Shown piece after piece: positions 1 through 5,143 of a DNA stretch of 10,270 bases. The notes beneath the pieces were generated by a model. It was not told the origin of the DNA and did not search any database. It was given only the letters and a program-made list of their open reading frames with translations. The position numbers and the translations under genes were made by a program. Within the stretch, counting starts at the first letter, position 1. The number at the start of each line of letters is the position of its first letter. The stretch is from NCBI GenBank assembly GCA_026770585.1, contig MU647136.1, positions 115,640 to 125,909 of the forward strand, written 5' to 3'. The DNA is from Baffinella frigidus. Its lineage: Eukaryota; Cryptophyceae; Cryptomonadales; Baffinellaceae.

Positions 1-223
1 AGGTGTGAGAGAGATTTATAATTTATTGCCAGCCAGCGTCAGTGTCGCACATGCTACGCATTGTGCCATCACTGTACCCCGTGTCGGCCGCTCATTCGAG
101 CATTCTCCGGATGGATTCTAACTCCACCTCCTACTTAGGTGTGAGACCTATGCGCGCAAGATGCGAGTGCCCTGCTGCTCTAGGGTTTAGGCGTGAAACC
201 GGTGCGCGGAATGTCAGTTCTTT
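1..223. other. Unassigned subtelomeric sequence
   Basis: I recognise no gene, RNA or mobile element here. An open frame of 66 codons starts at 42, but it has no recognisable domain and its stop codon lies at the edge of the foldback arm that follows. It is most likely a chance frame. One TAGGGTTTAGG-like fragment near 181 shows the same telomere-derived debris seen elsewhere. Confidence 0.4.
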
Positions 224-324
224 GGGGATAAATCCATCCTAGGAGTAAAGTGGACGTGACTTGTGTAAAGTGGACGTGGTTGTTGTAAAGTCACTCCGAC
301 TACTCCTAGGGTGGATTTATCCCC
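224..324. repeat. Foldback with 24-bp arms
   Basis: The arms at 224-247 and 301-324 are reverse complements except for one position, which would form a G-U pair in RNA. Each arm carries a CCTAGG or CCTAGGG core. The 53-bp spacer and arm edge hold two copies of GTAAAGTGGACGTG (245-258 and 265-278) and a third start (GTAAAGT at 285), at an exact 20-bp period. The arms may belong to a small non-autonomous transposon, but no target duplication is evident. Confidence 0.75.
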
Positions 325-368
325 AGAGTTCTCCGCTGTTCGAGACTTGTGCGCAGACTGGTGTTTTC

Positions 369-676
369 AAACCCCAAACACTAAGCCCCAAACCCTAAAC
401 CCGAAACCCGAAACCCGAAACCCGAAACCCGAAACCCGAAACCCGAAACCCTAAACCCGAAACCCGAAACCCTGAACCCTAAACCCTAAACCCTAAACCC
501 TAAACCCGAGCGCAGACCATACCCCCTTCAAAACCAATCCCTAAGCCCTAACCCCCAATCCCCAAACCCTATGAGCCTGGAACCCTGAGCCCTAAACCCT
601 ATGAGCCCTGAACCCTAAACCCTAAACCCTAAACCCTAAACCCTAAACCCTAAACCCTAAACCCTAAACCCTAATC
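369..676 (-). repeat. Interstitial telomere-like array, C-strand on plus
   Basis: The block consists of CCCTAAA units (TTTAGGG on the other strand) mixed with CCCGAAA, CCCTGAA and CCCCAAA variants. The CCCGAAA variant is clustered at about 398-450, which suggests local amplification rather than random mutation. Non-telomeric sequence interrupts the block at about 508-545, including GCGCAGACC, which resembles sequence beside other telomere-like blocks (351, 1672, 1857). Confidence 0.85.
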
Positions 677-719
677 CCCTCGGTACGCAAACCTCAGCGG
701 TGCACCTGAAGTTAATTTA

Positions 720-745
720 GGTTCAGGGTTTAGGGCTGAGGGTTC
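720..745 (+). repeat. Short G-strand telomere-like fragment
   Basis: A few units of the TTCAGGG/TTTAGGG type run in the opposite orientation to the array at 369-676. Two copies of a GTCCGTTAG unit follow immediately, at about 748-766. Confidence 0.5.
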
Positions 746-848
746 GGTCCGTTAGGTCCGTTAGGTCCTTCGAGCTCCCAACATAGGCGGACACCGGACC
801 TTGCTCTGCAGAAAAGCCATGCTTCCTTTCGGGGGTTGGGGCGTAGGG

Positions 849-980
849 GCGTAGGGTTCGGGGTTCAGTATAAAGCCTGGGGCGTAGGGTTCGGGGTTCA
901 GTATAAAGCCTGGGGCGTAGGGTTCGGGGTTCAGTAAAAAGCCTGGGGCGTAGGGTTCGGGGTTCAGTATAAAGCCTGCC
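849..980. repeat. 33-bp minisatellite, four units
   Basis: Units start at 849, 882, 915 and 948, exactly 33 bp apart, and differ at very few positions (TATAAAGCC is TAAAAAGCC in the third). Each unit combines telomere-variant sequence (TAGGGTTCGGGGTTCAG) with TATAAAGCCTGGGGCG. Because 33 is a multiple of three, the minus strand stays open and would encode a repetitive TEPRTLRP peptide. I regard that as a by-product of the repeat. Confidence 0.85.
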
Positions 981-1063
981 TGGTTCAGCTAACCTTCGGT
1001 CATGCAAAAAGTTGCCGCCAGCGAGGAACTTAGAGCCTACGGATTGCTTACGGTAGGAGCCCC

Positions 1064-1110
1064 CCTCCTACGACTTTTAAAGACCTTTTTGTTTTAAACG
1101 TCGTAGGAGG
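1064..1110. repeat. Small inverted repeat
   Basis: CCTCCTACGAC (1064-1074) is the exact reverse complement of 1100-1110. TTTAAA follows inside both arms after one mismatch, giving about 18 paired positions around a short T-rich loop. The related GCTTACGGTAGGAGC lies just upstream, linking it to the CTAC/GTAG hairpins in the window. Confidence 0.65.
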
Positions 1111-1191
1111 AGGTTCACCTGGTTCAGATGACCCTCGGATCCGTTGTTTGATCCGTGTCGGGGGTGCTGGCTGGTTCCGAATTAATAGGGT

Positions 1192-1339
1192 AACGGCCTG
1201 AAAATGGGGTAGTTGGGCCTACGGCATTGCCTAGGACCTCCTACCGTAGGCCGAGACTTTTTGGTCCTAGGATCCCTCGGCCTACGGTAGGAGGTCCTAG
1301 GCAATGCCGTATGCCTAACTACCCCATTTTCAGGCCGTT
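1192..1339. repeat. Large near-perfect hairpin, 64-bp arms
   Basis: Arms 1192-1255 and 1276-1339 match at 62 of 64 positions. The 20-nt loop contains the palindrome TCCTAGGA. Each arm contains CCTAGGACC followed by TCCTACCGTAGG, the core that also occurs in MITE-A and MITE-B. I see no clear target-site duplication. The element could be a foldback transposon or, if transcribed, a long RNA hairpin. An 83-codon frame that overlaps it is a product of the arms and not a gene. Confidence 0.9.
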
Positions 1340-1398
1340 CGCCTATGAGACTGTTGAGAGGGAGGAACGTTGTGGTGCGCTATCTATCGTGGCCGCTC

Positions 1399-1497
1399 TG
1401 CCGATCCGAGGTCCGGTTGACTTGTGGGACTCGCTTGTGCACAAGCGTGGGACTCGCACAAGCGAGTCCCACAAGTGAATCGGACCTCGGATCGGCA
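1399..1497. repeat. Hairpin with 41-bp arms and a self-similar loop
   Basis: Arms 1399-1439 and 1457-1497 match at 39 of 41 positions. The loop (1440-1456) repeats part of the arm: GTGGGACTCG occurs in both. Two folds therefore compete, the full 41-bp stem and smaller hairpins such as the 16-bp palindrome CGCTTGTGCACAAGCG at 1432-1447. No target duplication is evident. Confidence 0.88.
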
Positions 1498-1509
1498 ATT
1501 TACTGGGCC

Positions 1510-1523
1510 CACTGAGCTCAGTG
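1510..1523. repeat. 14-bp perfect palindrome
   Basis: CACTGAGCTCAGTG is its own reverse complement. It follows the hairpin at 1399-1497 by only 12 bp, and a related CAGCTCAGTAAA lies near 1629. Function is unknown. Confidence 0.5.
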
Positions 1524-1666
1524 AGTGTCCTCAACCTTCCCCCGTGTTCCCAACACCTCGCGCGGCTGCTTATCTGCGAAAGCTTAGCGCTCACGCCTTC
1601 GAAATAACTCTCCCTGACTCACTCGACCAGCTCAGTAAAAGCGGGTAAACATCAACCCCTCAACTC

Positions 1667-1909
1667 TAAATCGCGCAGACATCAGTGCACTTGGAGTCCA
1701 TGCCTCCGCAGACCAAAATGTAGGTTTCATACTGCGGTATTTAATAACAGTTTGGTATCAAAATCATCGTGTGGCACTAAAGATAGATTTTTGGTATTGA
1801 AAAATAAAATAAAATATTTCGCCGGAAAATAAAATATTTTGCCTGATTCGCGCACGTGCGCAGACATCGGCGGTACACCTCGAGTTCTTGCCTCCGCAGC
1901 CCAACCCTG
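1667..1909. repeat. Diverged direct repeats flanking AT-rich DNA
   Basis: Sequence at about 1670-1720 and 1853-1907 shares GCGCAGACATC, then TGCCTCCGCAG and CCAA, in the same order with partial matches between. The AT-rich stretch between them (about 1740-1842) holds two copies of AAAATAAAATATTT followed by (C/T)GCC. GCGCACGTGCGC at 1850-1861 is a perfect palindrome with a CACGTG core. No gene is recognised. Confidence 0.5.
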
Positions 1910-1916
1910 GGTCTAC

Positions 1917-1976
1917 CCCCCCCCCCCCCCCTCGAAACCCGAAACCCGAAACCCGGAACACGGAACCCAAACCCCC
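1917..1976 (-). repeat. Poly-C tract and CCCGAAA telomere-like block
   Basis: A run of about 14 C residues is followed by four CCCGAAA/CCCGGAA-type units and a second C-rich run. The CCCGAAA variant matches the block at 398-450. A short G-strand fragment (AGGTTTAGGGTTTAGG) follows in the opposite orientation at 2020-2035. Confidence 0.7.
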
Positions 1977-2109
1977 CCCTCCCAAAAAGAGGTCTTGGGG
2001 CTCAGGGCTCATGAATTAAGGTTTAGGGTTTAGGTGCAGGGTTTAGTTAGTCGCCTGGGGGTCATGTCTGCACAGGTCAACCCCGGGTCTGACCCTCCAT
2101 ACCCTATCC

Positions 2110-2210
2110 TATCCCTTACGAGGCGAAACGGTCGAAAATGACAGCCAAGAGGTCCTAGGTAGGTCCTAGGGCCCTACGGTAGGGCGGATGAGCCTACTCG
2201 CCTCTTGATA
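2110..2210 (-). mobile_element. Decayed MITE-A copy
   Basis: On the reverse strand this shares CCCTACCGTAGGGCCCTAGGACCT, split here as CCCTACCGTAGGG plus CCCTAGGACCTACCTAGGACCT, with the MITE-A copy at 3678-3782. Its length (101 bp) is close to that copy and to 8253-8356. The left end TATCCCTTACGAGGCG keeps the TATCCCTTA terminus. The right end (CGCCTCTTGATA) is shorter, so the terminal repeats pair only partly. TA occurs at both ends, consistent with a TA target duplication. It is non-coding. Confidence 0.65.
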
Positions 2211-2213
2211 CCC

Positions 2214-2362
2214 CATACCCGAAATCCGGAATCTGAAACCCGGAACAGGAAACCAGACGCCTGAAAGAAACCCGACCCCTGAATCCCGAAACCCGAAGCC
2301 CCAAGCCCCAAGCCCCAAACCCCAAACCCCAAACCCCAAACCAGAAACCAGAAACCCCCTCC
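2214..2362 (-). repeat. Degenerate C-strand telomere-like block
   Basis: CCCGAAA, CCCGGAA and CCCCAAG/CCCCAAA variants grade from strongly mutated on the left to regular CCCCAAA units near 2311-2340. The orientation is the same as 369-676 and opposite to the right-hand terminus. Confidence 0.75.
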
Positions 2363-2439
2363 CCCCGAACCACTTGAGGCTGGAAGAGGGAGTATTTTTT
2401 AAATGTGGGGTTGTTAAATTTAGTACCAGTCACGGGCAG

Positions 2440-2485
2440 GTTTGGTCACGTATCTGGGGGAATTCCCCCAGATACGTGACCAAAC
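2440..2485. repeat. Perfect 46-bp palindrome without spacer
   Basis: Positions 2440-2462 are the exact reverse complement of 2463-2485, with GAATTC at the centre. A further GGGC/GCCC pair lies just outside after a 2-nt bulge. Related AAATTTA sequences on both sides (about 2415 and 2502) hint at a longer, decayed inverted repeat. Perfect spacerless palindromes of this size are unstable in many hosts. Confidence 0.92.
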
Positions 2486-2615
2486 GCCCCTATTTGTGTG
2501 AAATTTACTACACACTATTTTTTCTACTTCACTTGTAAAAGAACCCCCGTTTTAAAATAGTCACATTTCTAGCCTCGAGTGGAAAGTCCCACCCACGGAC
2601 CTGTTTTTTTCGTAA

Positions 2616-2698
2616 ACCCCAAACCCTAAACCCCAAACCCTAAACCCTAAGCACCAAACCCTTAACCCTGAACCCCAAACCCCAAACTCCGAACCAGG
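2616..2698 (-). repeat. C-strand telomere-like block
   Basis: Alternating CCCCAAA and CCCTAAA units degrade to CCCTGAA and CCGAA at the right. The orientation is C-rich on the plus strand. Confidence 0.75.
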
Positions 2699-2744
2699 AG
2701 TGTCCAGCCGGGGCGTATTCTGGAGCGTGCCTTGTGAGCGACAC

Positions 2745-2820
2745 CAAAAGTGGACTATCACCCCGAAAGTGGCCGAAAATTCACTTTCATGAAAGTGGCC
2801 AGACAGTCCACTTTCATCGA
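2745..2820. repeat. AAAGTGG-motif cluster, left part
   Basis: AAAGTGG(A/C) occurs at about 2748, 2766 and 2791, with inverted copies. CACTTTCATGAAAGTG (2782-2797) is a perfect 16-bp palindrome. Outer AAAAGTGGACT (2747-2757) pairs with AGTCCACTTT near 2804. The cluster resumes after MITE-A at 3003, so it seems to have been one cluster before the insertion. Function is unknown. Confidence 0.6.
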
Positions 2821-2996
2821 TATCCCTTGAGTGGCGCGCGGGTCCTATTTGACCCGCCGCAGGTCGTACGTCCCTACATAGGCCTGGGTAGCAGTGTATT
2901 AGGCTACTCGCAACTTAAGGGCTGCTCGCCACTTAAGGGCTACTCGCCACTTAAGGGCTACTCACCACTTAAGGGCTACTCGCCACTTGAGGGATA
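2821..2996. mobile_element. MITE-A copy with amplified terminal sequence
   Basis: The ends pair perfectly over 16 bp inside the element (TATCCCTTGAGTGGCG and its reverse complement), or 18 bp counting the flanking GA/TC. TA is at both edges. At 176 bp it is much longer than the roughly 101-105 bp of the other MITE-A copies. The excess is the 18-bp tandem repeat at 2903-2992, whose unit ends in CACTTAAGG, the MITE-A terminus. A 7-bp-stem hairpin (GCGGGTC/GACCCGC) lies near 2838-2857. It is non-coding. Confidence 0.78.
2903..2992. repeat. 18-bp tandem repeat, five units
   Basis: Units GCTACTCGCCACTTAAGG start at 2903, 2921, 2939, 2957 and 2975 with one or two differences each. The last unit reads CACTTGAGG and merges into the right terminus of the MITE-A at 2821-2996. 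A translated frame gives SPLKGY repeats, which I treat as incidental. Confidence 0.88.
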
Positions 2997-3002
2997 TCTG
3001 TA

Positions 3003-3140
3003 AAGTGGAGGCGCGGAGGCGGGCCCCTCGCGCTCCGAAAGTCAACACTCTGCAATAAGTCAACACTCTTCCGGAAGTCCACCGCTTACGTCGCGAAAGT
3101 GGCCGTTCGGAAAGTGGCCACTTCCAGGAAAGTGGCCGAG
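3003..3140. repeat. AAAGTGG-motif cluster, right part
   Basis: GAAAGTGGCC occurs at about 3095, 3110 and 3128, and AAAGTGGA at 3003. AAGTCAACACTCT occurs twice (near 3039 and 3058). AAGTGGCCACTT (3112-3123) is a perfect palindrome. The arrangement resembles a dense array of one binding motif in both orientations, but it could be decayed repeat DNA. Confidence 0.55.
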
Positions 3141-3150
3141 GGAAAGCACT

Positions 3151-3390
3151 GTGGGTATCCAGGCTCTAAGGGCACCTAATCACGCAAGGTTATGAGGACG
3201 CCAAAGTAGATTCACTTAGGCCTCCGAAGTAGCCCTGCGTCCTTAAGTGCCCTAGAGCCTACAGGGGTACCTCGCTCATAAGAAACCGCCCCCCCCCCTA
3301 GGACCACCATATGACCCTAGGCATGGTCCTACTGTAGGGTCCTAGGGAAGGGCGCTTTCTTATGAGCGAGGTACCCCTGTAGATACCCGC
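3151..3390. mobile_element. Older foldback element split by MITE-B
   Basis: The left arm (about 3152-3179) reads GGGTATCCAGGCTCTAAG followed by GGCACCTAA. The right arm is interrupted: TTAAGTGCCCTAGAGCCTA at 3243-3261, then GATACCC at 3382-3388. If 3262-3381 (MITE-B plus one TA) is removed, the right arm becomes continuous and pairs with the left over about 26 positions with few mismatches. An inner GGACGC/GCGTCC stem lies near 3195 and 3237. Without the insertion the element would be about 120 bp. Confidence 0.72.
3260..3381. mobile_element. MITE-B copy 1 (pogo-like ends)
   Basis: TA flanks a 118-bp non-coding element whose ends, CAGGGGTACCTCGCTC and its complement, pair perfectly for 25 bp and continue through AAGAAA. 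The interior holds a C-tract, two CCTAGG sites and CCTACTGTAGGG. The CAG start, ACCTC within the terminus and TA duplication are typical of pogo/Tigger-type Tc1/mariner elements (family knowledge). No transposase is present, so mobilisation would have to come from elsewhere. Confidence 0.88.
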
Positions 3391-3660
3391 AAGCACGGGG
3401 GGTTGTCGAATTTAGGCGGGGGGGGGGTAAAGTTGTGTGTATCCACAGAGCGATACACTTGTGAAATTGCGATTCAAGCCCGTGTTGTGTATTCCCTCGA
3501 AATCAGGCAGACGCACCACCCCTATCCACACAGCGGGCTACGAAGGGGAAACATGGCCAAATCTGAGCCATTTTGACAATGACACCGCGAACGTGAATCA
3601 CGAGATCGATGCGAACCTCTGGGAGGCAGTCGTAAAACGCTGTCATAACGGGGAAACACT
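3384..3660 (+). other. No clear gene; possible exon remnant
   Basis: Poly-G near 3418-3427 is followed by a frame open from 3431, without an ATG at its start, that runs through about 75 codons of mixed composition into the terminus of a MITE-B at 3661. The peptide includes GYEGETWPNLSHFDND but matches no family I recognise. It could be a gene fragment interrupted by the MITE, or chance. Confidence 0.25.
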
Positions 3661-3883
3661 TACAGGGGTACCTCGCTTATCCCTTAAGTGACCAGTAGGC
3701 GCATACACCCTACCGTAGGGCCCTAGGACCTACCTAGGACCTCTTGGTGGTCAAATTTGACCACCTGGGCACTTAAGGGATAAGAAACTGCCCCCCCCCC
3801 AAGGAGCACCATAGAGCCCTAGGCATGGGCCTACTGTAGGGTCCTAGGGGGTAGCGGTTTCTTATGAGCGAGGTACCCCTGTA
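3661..3883. mobile_element. MITE-B copy 2, interrupted by MITE-A
   Basis: The left terminus TACAGGGGTACCTCGCT (3661-3677) is separated from its continuation AAGAAACTGCC (3782 onward) by a complete MITE-A. The right terminus ending GTACCCCTGTA at 3883 is intact. Without the insertion the length is close to the 118-bp family norm. The interior carries the same C-tract, GCCCTAGGCATGG and CCTACTGTAGGG order as the other copies. Non-coding. Confidence 0.87.
3678..3782 (+). mobile_element. MITE-A nested in MITE-B
   Basis: TA|TCCCTTAAGTG and CACTTAAGGGA|TA bound a 101-bp interior that contains CCCTACCGTAGGG, CCTAGGACC and the perfect 20-bp palindrome GGTGGTCAAATTTGACCACC at 3746-3765. It lies in the left arm of MITE-B copy 2. 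Compared with intact MITE-B arms (CGCTCATAAG), the junction reads CGCT-TA...TA-AG, so two bases (CA) are missing. It runs opposite to the copy at 8253-8356. Confidence 0.87.
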
Positions 3884-3919
3884 CAGACGTTTGTGCATTT
3901 GTTTTTGGGGGAAAATAAG

Positions 3920-3978
3920 GGTGAAGGGTGTAGGGTTTAGGGTGTAGGGTGTAGGGTTTGGGGTTTAGGGTTTAGGGG
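3920..3978 (+). repeat. G-strand telomere-like block
   Basis: GTGTAGGG, TTTAGGG and TTTGGGG variants appear in the orientation of the right-hand terminus. Confidence 0.75.
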
Positions 3979-4024
3979 CCACGCCAGGACATAACCGGGA
4001 TTTTCTTACACACTCGTTCGCACT

Positions 4025-4050
4025 AAAAGTGTTTTTTAAAAAGCACTTTT
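4025..4050. repeat. 26-bp AT-rich palindrome
   Basis: AAAAGTG, a T-run/A-run centre and CACTTTT are self-complementary apart from one off-pair (T opposite G). It sits directly at the left edge of the long telomere-like array. A terminator-like RNA fold is possible, but I see no transcript to attach it to. Confidence 0.5.
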
Positions 4051-4568
4051 TTAGGGTTTGGGGTTTGGGGTTTGGGGTTTGGGGTTTAGGGTTTAGGGTT
4101 AAGGGTTAAGGGTTTAGGGTTTAGGGTTTAGGGTTTCGGGTTTAGGGTTTAGGGTTTAGGGGTTTAGGGTTCAGGGTTCATTGTTCAGGGTTTAGGTTTG
4201 AGGGTTTGAGGTTCAGGGTTTAGGGTTTAGGGTTTAGGGTTCAGGGTTTAGGGTTCAGGGTTCAGGGTTCAGGGTTCAGGGTTCAGGGTTCAGGGCTCAA
4301 GGTTCAGGGTTCAGGGAGTAGAGTTTATGGTTGAGGGTTGAGGGTTGATGGTTGGGGGTTGGGGGTTTGGGGTTTGGGGTTTGGGGTTTGGGCTTTACGG
4401 TTTAGGGTTTAGGGTTGAGGGTTGAGGGTTGAGGGTTTAGGGATTAGGGTTTAGGGTTGAGGGCTTAGGGTTTAGGGTTTAGAGAGCATGTAGGGAGGGT
4501 TTAGGGAGGGTTTAGGGAGGGTTTAGTGAGGGTGTAGGGAGGGTTTAGGGAGAGTTTAGGGAAACCGG
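4051..4568 (+). repeat. Long degenerate G-strand telomere-like array
   Basis: More than 500 bp of TTTAGGG-derived units fall into local runs of one variant: TTTGGGG (4053-4085), TTTAGGG (4086-4160), TTCAGGG (about 4250-4320), TTGAGGG/TTGGGGG (4330-4430) and the 11-mer AGGGAGGGTTT (about 4490-4565). Such clustering points to repeated local amplification. The G-runs could form quadruplexes. Confidence 0.85.
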
Positions 4569-4766
4569 GTTGGGGTTCAATAGGATTAACTTTTGGCCTC
4601 CTGAGGATCGTCAACTTTGGGGACTCCAAAACAATGACACGTGAATCATTGGCACGTGACATTTTCTGGGCCGTGACCAGTCACATGAGGGTGGAAAATA
4701 TCGAGAAGGGTCGGAGAAGAATCGAGATTTTTAATTTGTTCTACACATTAAATTTCCGAAATCCTG
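4569..4766. other. Unique sequence with paired CACGTG sites
   Basis: No gene is recognised. Two CACGTGA sites lie 15 bp apart (4638-4643 and 4653-4658), the first inside a small AATGA/TCATT hairpin. They match a G-box/E-box core bound by bZIP or bHLH factors in many eukaryotes, but nothing downstream shows a promoter role. Confidence 0.3.
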
Positions 4767-5004
4767 TACTGTAGAATTCGGGTTGGCTTGGATTTTGGGT
4801 CGGGTCGGGCATTTCCAAATTTCCAGATTGTTTTGTTACATGACTGGCTTAAATGAAGTTTTATACTATCTTATGCATGATATTGATGACAAGATATCTC
4901 GTCTTTGCATCCCCCACCCATAAGATGACACAAAACGGCGCATTTTCCAGATTTCCGCCCGACCCGACCATGGAAAAATCCAAGCCATCCCGAATTCTAC
5001 AATA
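4767..5004. mobile_element. MITE-C, 238-bp foldback element
   Basis: The ends pair: TGTAGAATTCGGG followed by TGGCTTGGATTTT at the left (from 4770) and its reverse complement ending at 5001. Further pairing covers GTCGGGTCGGGC and parts of AAATTTCC. TA is found at 4767-4768 and 5003-5004, consistent with a TA target duplication. The AT-rich interior is non-coding. Confidence 0.75.
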
Positions 5005-5110
5005 CCCTAAACCCTAGGTTAGGGCTTACGAAGCTTCGTAGGGCTGAGTGAGGGCTTGGGGTTTTAGGGTTTAGGGTTCTAGGGTTTTAGGGTTAAGGTT
5101 TAGGCTCATC
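5003..5110. repeat. Head-to-head telomere-like block
   Basis: C-strand units (CCCTAAACCCTA) at 5005-5016 meet G-strand units (TAGGTTAGGG) through a CCTAGG centre, followed by TTTAGGG/TTTTAGGG variants to about 5110. A perfect 14-bp palindrome, TACGAAGCTTCGTA, lies at 5027-5040. Confidence 0.65.
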
Positions 5111-5143
5111 CTAGGGACCACGGAGTCAAATCCACCAACCAAC

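Noticed and set aside
723-1007. Minus-strand open frame with TEPRTLRP repeats
   Set aside because: The frame is open only because the 33-bp minisatellite is a multiple of three; the peptide has no other support.
1227-1648. Several overlapping open frames on both strands
   Set aside because: They cover the two large hairpins, where complementary arms create mirror-image frames. No domain or codon bias was seen.
2903-2992. CRISPR-like array
   Set aside because: The units are directly adjacent with no spacers, and the context is eukaryotic.
2734-3003. Plus-strand frame with SPLKGY repeats
   Set aside because: It comes from the 18-bp tandem array inside a MITE.
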